From assembly GCA_020853575.1 (NCBI GenBank), contig JADYYP010000010.1, positions 48,795 through 112,794 of the forward strand: a DNA stretch of 64,000 nucleotides, read 5' to 3'. Source of the stretch: Planctomycetota bacterium. Its GTDB lineage: Bacteria > Planctomycetota > UBA1135 > GCA-002686595. The notes beneath the pieces were generated by a model. It was not told the origin of the DNA. It saw only the letters and a list, made by a program, of their open reading frames with translations, and did no database searches. Below are positions 46,497-55,799 of the stretch, piece by piece; position 1 is the first letter of the stretch, and each line of letters begins with the position of its first letter. The position numbers were made by a program, and so were the translations under genes.

Positions 46497-47440
46497 TCAC
46501 CGGGCACGACCTGGACGAGCTCGGCCCGCCGCCGCCCGCGGGCTCGGTGGTGTCGATCGGCGTGTTCGACGGCGTGCATTTGGGCCACCAGGCGATCCTC
46601 GCCGCAAACGTCACCCGCGCGCGCGAGTGCGGCGCGGCCCCCACGGTGGTGACCTTCGCAGAGCACCCCAAGCGCGTCCTGCTGGGCCTGGCCCCGCGCA
46701 CGTTGACCACGCTCGAGCACCGCCTCGAGCTCTTCCGGCGCGCCGGCATCGAGCGCGCGCTGGCGCTGCGTTTCGACGAGGAGTTGCGCAGCGTCTCGGC
46801 CGAGGAATTCGTCGAGCGCATCCTGGTCCGCGGGCTCGCCGCGCGCGCCTTCGTGCTCGGCTTCGACAGCAAGTTCGGCCGCGAACGCCGCGGGACGCCG
46901 GCCTTCCTGAGCGCCATGGGCTTCGACGTCACGGTGGTCGAGAAGGTCCAAGTCGGCCAGCGCGCGGTATCGAGCACGGCGATCCGCGAGGCGGTCGAGC
47001 TGGGCGATCTCGAGGGTGCCGCTTCGATGCTGGGCCGTTCCGTCAGCGTGCTGGGCGAGGTGGTGCACGGCGACGCGCTCGGGCGCCAATTGGGCTTCCC
47101 CACCGCCAATCTGGACCTCCACCACGAGCTGCACCCGCCGCCGGGCGTGTACTTCGGTTGGGCCGGGCTGTACGCGGCCGGCCGCGTCGAACACTGCTTC
47201 GGAGCCGTGGCCAACATCGGGTTCCGGCCGACCTTGCGCGGGCCGGGGGGCGAGCGACCGCGCGTCGAGATCCACCTGCTCGACTTCAAGGGAGACCTCT
47301 ACGGCAGCCAGATCGAGATGGTGTTCTTGGGGCGCCTGCGCGGCGAGCAACGCTTCCCCGACCTCGATGCCTTGAAGGCGCAAATCGGACGCGATGTGGC
47401 CCAGGCGCGCGAACGGCTGGCGCAGGCGGCGCGCGGCTAG
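46493..47440 (+). CDS. ribF: Bifunctional riboflavin kinase/FAD synthetase
   Basis: 315 aa from GTG 46493 overlapping the def stop. Makes FMN from riboflavin and then FAD. The N-terminal nucleotidyltransferase domain has SIGVFDGVHLGHQAIL (HxGH) and TFAEHPKRVLLG; its motif FDSKFGRERRGTP and VSSTAIREAVELGDLEGA complete the domain. The C-terminal kinase domain has LGRQLGFPTANLDL, PPPGVYFGW and RVEIHLLDFKGDLYG. Length is standard (about 310 aa). Confidence 0.97.
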   Translation: MITGHDLDELGPPPPAGSVVSIGVFDGVHLGHQAILAANVTRARECGAAPTVVTFAEHPKRVLLGLAPRTLTTLEHRLELFRRAGIERALALRFDEELRSVSAEEFVERILVRGLAARAFVLGFDSKFGRERRGTPAFLSAMGFDVTVVEKVQVGQRAVSSTAIREAVELGDLEGAASMLGRSVSVLGEVVHGDALGRQLGFPTANLDLHHELHPPPGVYFGWAGLYAAGRVEHCFGAVANIGFRPTLRGPGGERPRVEIHLLDFKGDLYGSQIEMVFLGRLRGEQRFPDLDALKAQIGRDVAQARERLAQAARG

Positions 47441-47487
47441 AGTTGCGCGCGGCGGGTCTCAGGCGTCGAGCGCGCCGGGCTTGGGCG

Positions 47488-47516
47488 TTGACCAATGCCA
47501 GCGGCTCCGCCAGAAT
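47488..47516 (+). promoter_or_regulatory. Sigma-70 promoter of tRNA-Phe
   Basis: TTGACC (47488-47493), 17-nt spacer, CAGAAT (47511-47516), placing the start site about 38 nt before the tRNA 5' end. Confidence 0.65.
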
Positions 47517-47560
47517 CTTCGGCCCCTTGGACCCGAGGGGAGGGTCGTTCGACCCGCCGT

Positions 47561-47636
47561 GGGTAGGTAGCTCAGTCGGTAGAGCACCTGACTGAAAATC
47601 AGGGGGTCACCGGTTCAAGTCCGGTCCTACCCACCA
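47561..47636 (+). tRNA. tRNA-Phe (anticodon GAA)
   Basis: 76-nt cloverleaf: acceptor stem GGGTAGG/CCTACCC, D-arm GCTC...GAGC, anticodon arm CCTGA-CTGAAAA-TCAGG with anticodon GAA, variable loop GGGTC, T-arm ACCGG-TTCAAGT-CCGGT, discriminator A and an encoded CCA (47634-47636). Stands alone between ribF and the DUF971 gene with its own promoter. Confidence 0.97.
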
Positions 47637-47760
47637 CCTCTCCCTTGTGCGGCCGCAGGCGCACGCCGCGGATCGAACCCGCACCGGACGAGCTCGAGCG
47701 TGAGCTCCAGCCACCCGCCGCAGCTGCGCTGGCGAGCGCCCCACGACCCGCAGGCCTCCG

Positions 47761-48063
47761 ATGAACTCGTACCAACCGCTGGTGATCAAGAAGAGCGACC
47801 CCAGCCGGATCGAGATCCAGTGGGCCGACGGCCACACCACGCTCTACAGTGCGGGCGAATTGCGCGGCGTGTGCCCGTGCGCGGGCTGCGTCAACGAAGT
47901 CACCGGGGTGCGCATGCACGACCCGCGCTCGGTGCCGGACGACCTCTCGCACAGCGGGTTGCGCTTCGTCGGGAACTACGCGATCACGCTCGAGTTTTCC
48001 GACGGCCACCACACCGGCATCTTCCCGTTCCGTTTCCTGCGCGACCACGATCCGCGCGGCTAG
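47761..48063 (+). CDS. DUF971 (GBBH-like N-terminal) domain protein
   Basis: 100 aa. The domain is recognised by IEIQWADGHTTLYSAGELRGVCPCAGC and the C-terminal FVGNYAITLEFSDGHHTGIFPFRFLR. The family is homologous to the N-terminal domain of gamma-butyrobetaine hydroxylase and often sits near Fe-S or iron-metabolism genes; the CPCAGC cysteines could bind metal. No assigned function. Located 20 bp before arfB on the same strand. Confidence 0.9.
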   Translation: MNSYQPLVIKKSDPSRIEIQWADGHTTLYSAGELRGVCPCAGCVNEVTGVRMHDPRSVPDDLSHSGLRFVGNYAITLEFSDGHHTGIFPFRFLRDHDPRG

Positions 48064-48083
48064 CGAGCGAGCGCGCCGCGTCC

Positions 48084-48527
48084 ATGGACTCCGCGTCGAA
48101 CGGCCTGTACGTCTGCCCGGGCGTGATCCTGCCGGAGAGCGAGATCCACACCTCGGCGCTGCGCGCGGGCGGGCCTGGCGGCCAAAACGTGAACAAGGTT
48201 TCGAGCGGAGTGATGCTGCGCTTCGGCCTGCGTTCGAGCACCGCGCTCTCGCCGGCGCAGCGGGCCCGCGCCTGCGAGCGGCTTGCGTCGCGCCTGACCA
48301 AGGACGGCGAGCTCGTGCTGCGCGCGGTCGAGCACCGCGAGCACGGCCGCAACCTCGAGGCCGCGCGTGAGCGACTGGCGCGCTTGCTCGCCGAAGCGCT
48401 GCGCGTCTTGCCCCCGCGGCGCGCGACCAAGCCGACGCGGGGCTCCCAGCGCAGGCGCTTGGCGGACAAGCGCCACGCGGCCGAGCGCAAGGCCAGCCGT
48501 GGCCCGCGCGGCGGCGCCGGCGAGTGA
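48084..48527 (+). CDS. arfB: Peptidyl-tRNA hydrolase ArfB (ribosome rescue)
   Basis: 147 aa from ATG 48084. Rescues ribosomes stalled at the 3' end of non-stop mRNA by hydrolysing peptidyl-tRNA. The catalytic motif GGPGGQNVNKVSSGVMLRF contains GGQ at residues 32-34, and the C-terminal tail (about residues 105-147) is strongly basic (RRATKPTRGSQRRR, RHAAERKAS), as needed for insertion into the mRNA channel. No stop-recognition domain, as expected for this family. Confidence 0.93.
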   Translation: MDSASNGLYVCPGVILPESEIHTSALRAGGPGGQNVNKVSSGVMLRFGLRSSTALSPAQRARACERLASRLTKDGELVLRAVEHREHGRNLEAARERLARLLAEALRVLPPRRATKPTRGSQRRRLADKRHAAERKASRGPRGGAGE

Positions 48528-48696
48528 TTCCGCGGAGCTCAGCCGCGCGCATCCGGCGCGAGCGGCGCTGCCCTCACCCCGGCGCGGATTCCGCCACTGC
48601 GCGCTTCCCTCTCGGGCTGGAGATCGTCATCCTCAGCCGCCACCAGAAACGTCTCTTCCTCTGGTGTCTCCCTCTATGCACGGAGTGCACGGCAAC

Positions 48697-49911
48697 ATGA
48701 ACAAGTACGCTCTCGCCGCCTTGGCGCTCGTGGCCAGCGGCACCTCGGCCGCAGCCGGAACCGATCCCTGGTCGAGCAAGCTCGACCGCGACTTCGCCAC
48801 CTTGGCCGCCCGCGTGGCCCCCGAGTCGTCCGGCGTGACGGTCTCGGGCTTCCTGCGCTCGAGCTACACGTACTCCAAGGACACGCTGGCTTGGGACGAC
48901 GCCAACAACAACGGCACGGTCGAAGCCGGCGAGCTCGACAGCTCGGACATCGGCGGCGTCTCGATCGACGACGCGCGGCTCAAGTTCGTGGGCACGATCG
49001 GCAACTTCGGCCTGACGGTGGCGATCGACGGCACGCGCCAGACGCACGACGACGTCAACAGCACGGGCTCGACGATCTACGACGACCACGGCGCCTACGG
49101 CCAAACCGGTTCCTTGACCGGTGGCGTGCAGATGCTCGACGCCTTCGCGAGCTGGAAGTTCAACGACCAGTTGCGCGTGCAGGCCGGCCGCTTCCGCACG
49201 CCGTTCCTCGCCAGCGCGCTGCGCGACGAGGACGAGATGCTGTTCATCAACCGCTCGCTGCTCGGCACGCACTGGGCGCAGCGCGACGAAGGCATCCAGC
49301 TCTCGGGCGAGATGCCGCTGGGCAACAACGCCAGCTGGGGCTACGCCCTCGCGGTCCAGAACGGTCAAGACGACGCGGGCAACGAGCAGGCCTACTCCGC
49401 ACGCCTGCACTTCACGCCGATCGGTTCGCCCTCGCGCACCGAAGGCGCGGTCGGCGCCCCGAACAGCCCGAGCTTCACGGTCGGCGTCGCGTTCTTCGAC
49501 GACGACAACGACAACGGCACGGACACCGGCGACCTGATCGCGGCCGCGGTCGACGCGACCTTCACGCTGGGCCAATTCGCGGTGGCAGCCGAAGCGGTCG
49601 ACTACAACGGCCAGTTCGGGCTCGAAGTCCCCAACGGAGTCGGCACGTTCACCGAAGTCGTCAGCGACAGCCAACCCTTCAGCGCGACCTTCAGCTACCG
49701 CTTCGACGACGCGGCGCGCCCGGTGGCCGAGATCGCGGTGCGCTTCGAGGACCTCGACGACGACGAGAAGTCGACGATCCAAACTTGGGGCCTCAACTGG
49801 TTCGTGAAGGAGCACACCGCCAAGGTGCAGCTCAACTACTCGGTCGCCGACAGCGACGACGAGGCGCGCAACATGGACGTGGCCGCGATCGGCTTGACCA
49901 TCAGCCTCTGA
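48697..49911 (+). CDS. Outer-membrane porin (phosphate-selective porin O/P-like)
   Basis: 404 aa from ATG 48697, beginning with a clear signal peptide (MNKYALAALALVASGTSAAA); ATG 48676 in frame is the alternative. After a short region the chain shows alternating amphipathic beta strands, with ASWKFNDQLRVQAGRFRTPFL and WAQRDEGIQLSGEMPL typical of OprP/OprO-like barrels, and it ends with NMDVAAIGLTISL, a hydrophobic C-terminal strand. Many Asp and Asn in the loops (DDDNDNGTDTGD). Transports anions or small solutes across the outer membrane; selectivity not evident. A strong terminator follows. Confidence 0.85.
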   Translation: MNKYALAALALVASGTSAAAGTDPWSSKLDRDFATLAARVAPESSGVTVSGFLRSSYTYSKDTLAWDDANNNGTVEAGELDSSDIGGVSIDDARLKFVGTIGNFGLTVAIDGTRQTHDDVNSTGSTIYDDHGAYGQTGSLTGGVQMLDAFASWKFNDQLRVQAGRFRTPFLASALRDEDEMLFINRSLLGTHWAQRDEGIQLSGEMPLGNNASWGYALAVQNGQDDAGNEQAYSARLHFTPIGSPSRTEGAVGAPNSPSFTVGVAFFDDDNDNGTDTGDLIAAAVDATFTLGQFAVAAEAVDYNGQFGLEVPNGVGTFTEVVSDSQPFSATFSYRFDDAARPVAEIAVRFEDLDDDEKSTIQTWGLNWFVKEHTAKVQLNYSVADSDDEARNMDVAAIGLTISL

Positions 49912-49970
49912 TCGCGAAGCCCCTGACTCGACGACGCGGCTCCGCGAGAGTCGCCGCGAGTTCGAACTGC

Positions 49971-50007
49971 GAAGCCCCGCGCGCGCCGCGGGGCTTCGCT
50001 TTTTCTT
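49971..50007 (+). terminator. Rho-independent terminator after porin gene
   Basis: 10-bp GC-rich stem (49971-49980 with 49988-49997), 7-nt loop, followed by GCTTTTTCTT. The stem is also preceded by the same gene's 3' sequence GCGAAGCCCC. Confidence 0.9.
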
Positions 50008-50050
50008 GCTCAGCCGTCGATCGATTCGACGGAGCGCGCGAGCGGCGCAC

Positions 50051-50056
50051 TATGCT
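50051..50056 (+). promoter_or_regulatory. -10 box TATGCT before the YyaL-type gene
   Basis: TATGCT ends 14 nt before ATG 50071. No -35 visible. Confidence 0.4.
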
Positions 50057-50070
50057 CCGCGCCGAACACG

Positions 50071-52200
50071 ATGCGTCCCGTACTGGCCTTGATCATCGCC
50101 GCGGCGAGCTGCTCGGCGCCCGCCACACGCACCGAGACAACCACCATGCCCCGCCGCCAGAATCGCCTCGCGCACGAGACCAGCCCGTACCTGCTGCAAC
50201 ACGCGAGCAACCCGGTCGATTGGTATCCCTGGGGACCGGAAGCGCTCGCGCGCGCGCGAGCCGAGGACAAGCCGATCTTCCTCTCGATCGGCTACTCGGC
50301 CTGTCACTGGTGCCACGTCATGGAGCACGAGAGCTTCGAGGACGAGGCCATCGCTGCGCTGATGAACGAGCACTTCGTCAACATCAAGGTCGACCGCGAG
50401 GAGCGCCCCGACCTGGACGACATCTACATGAAGGCGGTGCAGACGCTGACCGGCTCCGGCGGTTGGCCGATGAGCGTGTTCCTGACGCCCGAGCTCGAGC
50501 CGTTCTTCGGCGGCACGTACTTCCCGCCGACGCGGCGCTACGGACGCCCGAGCTTCCCGGAGATCGTCGAGGGCCTCGGCACTGCCTGGAAACGCGACCG
50601 CGCCGGACTGGCGCAACGCGGCAAGGCGCTGGCCGAGATGATCCGCAAGGAAGGGACGACGGCCACCGCGAGCGACTTGGACGCACGCCTGTTGAGCACG
50701 GCCTTCGACGCGCTGGCGCAGAACTTCGACGAGCGCTGGGGTGGCTTCGGCGGCGCGCCGAAGTTCCCGCACGCGACAGACCTGCGCATGGTGTTGCGCC
50801 ACGCACGTCGCACCGGCGACTCGCGGGCGCTGCGCATGGCGACGCTGACGCTCGACAAGATGGCCGCGGGCGGCATGTACGACCAACTCGGCGGCGGATT
50901 CCATCGCTACTCGACCGACGAGAAGTGGTTGATCCCGCACTTCGAGAAGATGCTCTACGACAACGCCTTGCTCGTGCCGGCCTATCTCGAGGGCTACCTC
51001 GCCACGGGTGACGAGAACTACGCGCGCATCGCACGCGAATGCTGCGCTTGGGCTCTGCGCGAGATGAGCACGCCGGAAGGCGGCTTCGCCAGCTCGCAGG
51101 ACGCCGATTCCGAGGGCGAGGAAGGCCGCTTTTTCGCGTGGACGCCGAACGAGCTCGCGCAAGTCTTGGGCGCCAAGCACGGGGCCTGGGCGGCCGAGTG
51201 GTACGGGGTCACGCACGAGGGCAACTTCGAGCACGGCAGGAGCGCCCTGTGGCGACCAGACAGTCCGCAGGACGTTGCGGCGCGGCTGCACGTGGGCGTG
51301 GTCGAGCTCGAGAGCGCGATGCGCGACGCGCGCGCCAAGTTGCTGGCCGTGCGCGAGCAGCGCGTCAGGCCGCACACCGACGACAAGGTGCTCGCGAGTT
51401 GGAACGGCATGCTGATCTCGGCGCTGGCGCAAGCGCATCAGGTGCTCGGCGACGCGCGCTTCCTCGAGGCGGCCCAGCGCGCGGCGCGCTACGTCTTGGT
51501 TGGAATGCGCGCAGCGGACGGCGGACTGCTGGCGACGGCGCGCGCCGGTCGCGCGAAGCTCAACGCCTATCTCGACGACTACGCGTTCACCATCCAGGGC
51601 CTGATCGACCTGTACGAGGCCGACTTCGATCCGCACTGGATCCGCGAGGCCTTGGCGCTCGAAGGCGTGGTCGAAGCGCGCTTCCGTGACGAGCTCAACG
51701 GTGGCTACTTCACGACGTCGCACGACCACGAGACACTGATCGCGCGCCTCAAGGCGCCGCACGACGGGGCGCTGCCCGCCGGTCAGAGCGTGCACGCGCT
51801 CAACCTGTTGCGGCTGGCCGAGCTCACCGGCCGTGGCCAGCTCGCGCAAAGCGTGGAGCGCACCATCCGCTCGGTCGGAGCGCTCGCCAACCGCTACCCA
51901 GCGGCCTTCAGTCAGCTGCTGGTCGCCGTCGACTTCCTGGCCGTCGGGCCACGCGAAATCGTGATCGCGGGCGAGCTCGCGGACTCGACCACGCGGGACT
52001 TCCTGCGCAGCGTGCGCTCGACCTTCTTGCCGCAGCGCGTCGTCGCGCTCGCCGATGCGCGCGCCGATCTCGAGCTGATGCCGTTGCTCGACGGCAAGTC
52101 CGCGCCGGCCGGACACGCGCGCGCATTCGTGTGCCGCAACTACGCGTGCCAGGAGCCCGCGCGCGACGCCCGAGAGCTGCTTGAGCAGCTCGAGGACTGA
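50071..52200 (+). CDS. YyaL/DUF255 thioredoxin-domain protein
   Basis: 709 aa. From ATG 50071 there is a signal-like N-terminus ([13 protein letters not shown]); a start at ATG 50146 would give a cytoplasmic protein, which is the usual form. Residues about 30-190 hold a thioredoxin-like domain with [25 protein letters not shown] and the [14 protein letters not shown] motif, and [17 protein letters not shown]. The rest is a long alpha/alpha-toroid (AGE-like) domain with [20 protein letters not shown], and [16 protein letters not shown]. Family role unknown. Stand-alone gene. Confidence 0.9.
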   Translation: MRPVLALIIAAASCSAPATRTETTTMPRRQNRLAHETSPYLLQHASNPVDWYPWGPEALARARAEDKPIFLSIGYSACHWCHVMEHESFEDEAIAALMNEHFVNIKVDREERPDLDDIYMKAVQTLTGSGGWPMSVFLTPELEPFFGGTYFPPTRRYGRPSFPEIVEGLGTAWKRDRAGLAQRGKALAEMIRKEGTTATASDLDARLLSTAFDALAQNFDERWGGFGGAPKFPHATDLRMVLRHARRTGDSRALRMATLTLDKMAAGGMYDQLGGGFHRYSTDEKWLIPHFEKMLYDNALLVPAYLEGYLATGDENYARIARECCAWALREMSTPEGGFASSQDADSEGEEGRFFAWTPNELAQVLGAKHGAWAAEWYGVTHEGNFEHGRSALWRPDSPQDVAARLHVGVVELESAMRDARAKLLAVREQRVRPHTDDKVLASWNGMLISALAQAHQVLGDARFLEAAQRAARYVLVGMRAADGGLLATARAGRAKLNAYLDDYAFTIQGLIDLYEADFDPHWIREALALEGVVEARFRDELNGGYFTTSHDHETLIARLKAPHDGALPAGQSVHALNLLRLAELTGRGQLAQSVERTIRSVGALANRYPAAFSQLLVAVDFLAVGPREIVIAGELADSTTRDFLRSVRSTFLPQRVVALADARADLELMPLLDGKSAPAGHARAFVCRNYACQEPARDARELLEQLED

Positions 52201-52229
52201 GCCACGCGAAGCAGCGGGGACGCAGTAGT

Positions 52230-52718
52230 TCAGTGCTCGGGTTCGGGAGCGTCGGCCGTTCCGCCAGGGCGCATCGGCTTGCCCATCACGGCGCGCGCGC
52301 CGAACTTGAGCCGCTCCTCGATCTCGCGGTCGAAGCGCGGATGCTTGGGACGCGCGGCGAAACCGCGGTGCTCGGAGCGGCACACGTAGCACACGACGAC
52401 GTTCGGCGCGAAGTGGTACAGCAGCGCGTCGAGCAGTGCCGCAACGGCCAAGCTGGCGTAGTACGTGAACGGTGCCGCGAGCGCCGCCACGACCACGATC
52501 GCGATGCCCAACGCGCGCGGGAAGTCCTTCTGGGTGAAGAGCTCGGGATGGCCGCAGCCGAAGCAGCCGCGCAGGCCGCCCTCGCTCGAAGCGTGCTCGC
52601 CGTGGAGCGTGTGCTCGTCGCCGCAATGCGCGCAACGCACCGAGCGCGGCCACGGCGGAACGACCGGCGTGCTGGCTCCGCCGTCCGTGTCGCGCGGGCA
52701 CACCAGGGCGACGCGCAT
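52230..52718 (-). CDS. Zinc-ribbon membrane protein
   Basis: 162 aa from ATG 52718. CAHCGDEHTL and CFGCGHPEL near residues 30-65 form a probable zinc ribbon, with a further CYVCRSEHRG near residue 115. Two hydrophobic helices lie between (IAIVVVAALAAPFTYYA and VAALLDALLYHF). No named family recognised. It starts 2 bp after the stop of the membrane protein gene upstream on the same strand (52721-53506), so the two form an operon. Confidence 0.75.
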   Translation of the reverse strand: MRVALVCPRDTDGGASTPVVPPWPRSVRCAHCGDEHTLHGEHASSEGGLRGCFGCGHPELFTQKDFPRALGIAIVVVAALAAPFTYYASLAVAALLDALLYHFAPNVVVCYVCRSEHRGFAARPKHPRFDREIEERLKFGARAVMGKPMRPGGTADAPEPEH

Positions 52719-52720
52719 GC

Positions 52721-53506
52721 TCACAGCGGAACTCCGTAGATGTCCTGCAGGAACACCGAAACCGCGGTGCCGATCAGCACCAGCACCGTCGAAGCGTACA
52801 GGATGCCCGTGGCCGAGCGCGTGTTCTTGTAGGCCAGCGACTGCGACGTCATCCACCCGAAGAGCAGCGGCAGCGCGATGCCGAGCGCGACGCGCGTTCC
52901 CACGTGGAACAGCGGCCACATGCCGAGCAGATCGATGTCGCGCTGCTTCATCGAATCGGCGAACACCGCGAAGGTCGCGACCAGCGCGACCAGCGAGAGC
53001 CCCATCCACAGCATCGTCAGGCGATTGAGCTTCACCAGCCAGGCGACTTCGAGCGTCGGCACGGTCAAGTACCAGTGCCCGAAGACCATCGCCAAGCCGA
53101 CGCTGCCACCGACCAGGCCCGTCGCGAGCGCCGACAGGCTCGCCGTCGCCCAGGCGATGCCGCCCTGCACTCCGGCGGCCTCGCGCACTTCGATCGCGAG
53201 CGACGCGGCGCAGGCCAGCGCGGCCACGACCAGCGCGAGCTCGCGCGTGCGCGCGCGGACCGGAGCCGAGTACACGAAGAACAGCGCGGCGGAGAGACCC
53301 GCACCGAACCAGCGCGGGTCCGACCAGCCGGAGGCGTGCGCGCCCAGCGGTAGCGCGATGGCCACGAGCAGCGGAACCAGCGCGGTGACACCCATCAGGC
53401 GGAAGAAAAACGTCCCCAGCGGCGCGCGCGCGACGAACGCCAGCGTCACCAATACGCCAAAGGCGAGCTCGAGGCAGAACTGTGTTCCCAGGCGGCTCCA
53501 GGCCAT
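52721..53506 (-). CDS. Multi-pass membrane protein of unknown function
   Basis: 261 aa from ATG 53506. That start is chosen because TACAAT ends 7 nt upstream; the frame also begins at 53530. About eight hydrophobic helices (FGVLVTLAFVARAPL, VTALVPLLVAIALPLG, LSAALFFVYSAPV, LALVVAALACAASL, LVGGSVGLAMVFGHWYLTV, LWMGLSLVALVATFAV, GTRVALGIALPLLFGWM, ATGILYASTVLVLIGTAVS) with a GHWYLTVP motif and few charged residues. Probably an inner-membrane protein, but no transporter signature was seen. First gene of a pair with the zinc-ribbon protein. Confidence 0.75.
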   Translation of the reverse strand: MAWSRLGTQFCLELAFGVLVTLAFVARAPLGTFFFRLMGVTALVPLLVAIALPLGAHASGWSDPRWFGAGLSAALFFVYSAPVRARTRELALVVAALACAASLAIEVREAAGVQGGIAWATASLSALATGLVGGSVGLAMVFGHWYLTVPTLEVAWLVKLNRLTMLWMGLSLVALVATFAVFADSMKQRDIDLLGMWPLFHVGTRVALGIALPLLFGWMTSQSLAYKNTRSATGILYASTVLVLIGTAVSVFLQDIYGVPL

Positions 53507-53513
53507 TCGAGCG

Positions 53514-53519
53514 ATTGTA
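53514..53519 (-). promoter_or_regulatory. -10 box TACAAT before the membrane protein operon
   Basis: On the minus strand TACAAT ends 7 nt before ATG 53506. It supports this start over 53530. Confidence 0.5.
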
Positions 53520-53582
53520 GCGGCGCGCACACTCCGACTGCACGCGGCGCTACGATGCGCGTTTCATCTCGAAAGGAAACGT

Positions 53583-54287
53583 ATGTCGGCACCTCGAGTT
53601 CTCGTCACCGGCGGAAGCCGCGGCATCGGCCGTGCGATTGCTCTGCGCTTCGCGCGTGAGGGCGCCAAGATCGTGATCGCGTCGCGCACCTCGTCCGAGT
53701 TGGACGCAGTGGTCCAGGAGATCGCCAAGGCCGGCGGCCAGGGCCTCGCTGCACAGCTCAACGTCGCCGAGGAAGAGTCCGTTTCCGCGGCCATGTGGCG
53801 CGCCTTCGAGTTCCTCGGGGATCGCCTGGACGTGTTGGTCAACAACGCGGGTGGCTTCTACGTGGCACCGCTGGCCGAGACCGACGCGGATCACTGGCGC
53901 TGGATGCACGGCGTCAACGTCGATGGGCCGTTCTACGTCACCAAGGAGTGCCTCGACGCGCTGCGTTCGAGCGAGCACGCGCACGTGTTCAACATCTCTT
54001 CGGTCGCGGGCAAGCGCGGCTTCGCGAACAACGTCGCCTACTGCGCCTCGAAGTACGCGCTGCGCGGCTTCAGCGACGCACTGCGCGAGGAGCTGCGTCC
54101 GACGGGCGTCCGCGTCTCGACGGTCTACCCCGGACAGACCGATACCTCGATCTTCGACAAGGTCCCGGGCAACTGGGAGCGCTCGAAGATGAACAAGCCC
54201 GAGGACGTGGCCGAGGTGATCTGGCGTGCATGGACGGCGCCCGCGGGCACCAACGTCGACGACCTCGACGTCCCGCCGCGCGCCTGA
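53583..54287 (+). CDS. Short-chain dehydrogenase/reductase (SDR)
   Basis: 234 aa from ATG 53583, with AAAGGA 8 nt upstream; the open frame upstream is a shadow of the membrane protein gene. NAD(P)-binding TGGSRGIGRAIAL and NNAGG, catalytic Ser in ISSVAGKRG and the YxxxK pair in YCASKYALRGF are all present. An Arg after the first Gly-rich loop (IASRTSSEL) suggests NADPH preference. Classical SDR; the substrate cannot be told. It is close to folE/queD but on the opposite strand. Confidence 0.92.
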   Translation: MSAPRVLVTGGSRGIGRAIALRFAREGAKIVIASRTSSELDAVVQEIAKAGGQGLAAQLNVAEEESVSAAMWRAFEFLGDRLDVLVNNAGGFYVAPLAETDADHWRWMHGVNVDGPFYVTKECLDALRSSEHAHVFNISSVAGKRGFANNVAYCASKYALRGFSDALREELRPTGVRVSTVYPGQTDTSIFDKVPGNWERSKMNKPEDVAEVIWRAWTAPAGTNVDDLDVPPRA

Positions 54288-54333
54288 AGCACAGCGATTG
54301 CCGCCGCGTTCGAGCGGCCCCACCGCGCGCCTT

Positions 54334-54963
54334 TCAGTCGTTCTTGAGGCAGCGCACGAAGCTCAGGAACTCGTTGCGCGTCTTGGAGTCGTTCTGGAAG
54401 GCACCCAGGAGACACGAGGTCAGCGCGGACGAGCTCTGCTTCTGCACGCCGCGCATCATCATGCACAGGTGGCGCGCGTCCGCGACCACACCGACGCCCT
54501 TGGGCTTGAGCGCGTCTTGCAGCGCCTGCGCAATTTGCTGCGTCATGCGCTCTTGGACCTGGAGGCGCCGAGCGAACACGTCGACGATGCGCGGGATCTT
54601 CGAGAGCCCGATGATGCGACCGTCGGGGATGTAGCCCACGTGCACGCGGCCGTAGAACGGCAGCATGTGGTGCTCGCACAAGCTGTAGAACTCGATGTCC
54701 TTGACCAGCACCATCTCCGAGCAGTCCTCGGTGAACACGCCCTTGCCGATGACTTCCGCGACCGACAGCGCGGTTCCTCCGGTCAGCTCGCGCAGAGAAC
54801 GCTCGACGCGCCCCGGCGTGTTCTTCAGCCCTTCGCGCTGCGGGTCCTCGCCGAGCTCGTCGAGGAGCTTCTGGACGAGCGCCGCGATCGAGCCTTCGCC
54901 GGACCGCGGTACTCCACCTTGTTCGCGCGACTTTCGTGCAGACAGATCTTGGTCAGCGTGCAT
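54334..54963 (-). CDS. folE: GTP cyclohydrolase I
   Basis: 209 aa from ATG 54963. Converts GTP to 7,8-dihydroneopterin triphosphate, the first step toward tetrahydrofolate, tetrahydropterin or queuosine precursors. Family features: [21 protein letters not shown] at the N-terminus, zinc-binding [41 protein letters not shown] and the C-terminal [12 protein letters not shown] with the second zinc Cys. The ATG lies 139 nt inside the end of queD as annotated, a large overlap for a two-gene operon. Confidence 0.95.
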   Translation of the reverse strand: MHADQDLSARKSREQGGVPRSGEGSIAALVQKLLDELGEDPQREGLKNTPGRVERSLRELTGGTALSVAEVIGKGVFTEDCSEMVLVKDIEFYSLCEHHMLPFYGRVHVGYIPDGRIIGLSKIPRIVDVFARRLQVQERMTQQIAQALQDALKPKGVGVVADARHLCMMMRGVQKQSSSALTSCLLGAFQNDSKTRNEFLSFVRCLKND

Positions 54964-55319
54964 CCGGGGATCGCTTTCAGGGCGGGCTCGAGTTCGCGCC
55001 AGAAGGCCTTGGCGACGTTTTCGGCGGTCGTGATCGTGCCCGCGAGGAACGGTACGTCGTGGTTGAGGTGGCGGTGGTCGACGCGCTCGATCAAGCGCTC
55101 GACGATCAAGCGACTCAGTCGATTGAGATCCATGACCATGCCCGTGCGGGCGTCGACCGGGCCGCTGACGGTGACCTCGACCGTGTAGTTGTGGCCGTGG
55201 TCGGTGAAGCAAGGTCCGTAGAGCGCGCGGTTCTCGGCCTCGCTCAGGTGCGAGCTGACCAAGCGATGCGCGGCCGCGAATTCCTGCACGTGGGTGATGT
55301 CGACGACTTCGGCGGCCAT
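54825..55319 (-). CDS. queD: 6-pyruvoyl-tetrahydropterin synthase/QueD family
   Basis: 164 aa from ATG 55319. Acts on dihydroneopterin triphosphate, making 6-carboxy- or 6-pyruvoyl-tetrahydropterin. The AAAHRL motif, CFTDHGHNY (catalytic Cys and two zinc His), [19 protein letters not shown] and TTAENVA are conserved. The first part resembles eukaryotic PTPS, while C-x3-HGH is QueD-like, so the product is uncertain. After KVEYRG, where the family normally ends, the frame stays open for about 25 residues of Ser/Arg-rich sequence lying over the start of folE. This could be a real tail or a lost stop. Confidence 0.88.
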   Translation of the reverse strand: MAAEVVDITHVQEFAAAHRLVSSHLSEAENRALYGPCFTDHGHNYTVEVTVSGPVDARTGMVMDLNRLSRLIVERLIERVDHRHLNHDVPFLAGTITTAENVAKAFWRELEPALKAIPGCTLTKICLHESRANKVEYRGPAKARSRRSSRSSSTSSARTRSAKG

Positions 55320-55421
55320 GGCGGTGGTGGACCGGATGCGGCACTGTACTCGACGGCCCGCGCGGCCGTCCAAGCGCGCGGGCTCGAGTCCCGCGGCGGT
55401 TGCGTCGAAAGTAAGGGCTCC

Positions 55422-55649
55422 ATGGCGTCCTCGACCACCGTGCGCACCCTGACGATCGAAGAGGGCTGCATCGCCTGCAGCCTGTGCGCTCAACTCGTCC
55501 CCGAGGTGTTCCTGGTGGTCGACGGAGTGTCGTCACAGGTGCTCGATGGATGGCTGAGCTTCGTCGAAAGCGACCCTGGTGCGGACGAGCGCTTGCTCGG
55601 TGCGCGGGACTCATGCCCGGTCGACGTGATCCGCGTCGAGCTCGGCTGA
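55422..55649 (+). CDS. Monocluster ferredoxin
   Basis: 75 aa from ATG 55422, AAGGG 5 nt upstream. Motif CIACSLC (C-x2-C-x2-C) near residue 16 followed by VPEVFLV, and [11 protein letters not shown] near the C-terminus, define a single [4Fe-4S] (or [3Fe-4S]) ferredoxin of the 60-80 aa class. Small acidic electron carrier. Its redox partner is not evident. Divergent from queD, about 100 bp between the starts. Confidence 0.92.
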   Translation: MASSTTVRTLTIEEGCIACSLCAQLVPEVFLVVDGVSSQVLDGWLSFVESDPGADERLLGARDSCPVDVIRVELG

Positions 55650-55799
55650 GGCGGAATTCCGTTCCAGCCCGCGCTCCCCGCAGCTGCGGTGCGCCACGCC
55701 GAGCCATCCACGTTTCCAGCTTCTAGGAACAATTCCCCTCGCGACCGCAGATCGTTCCGGCTAGGGACGGGCAAGAGCCCCAACGGCTCGGAGGACACC

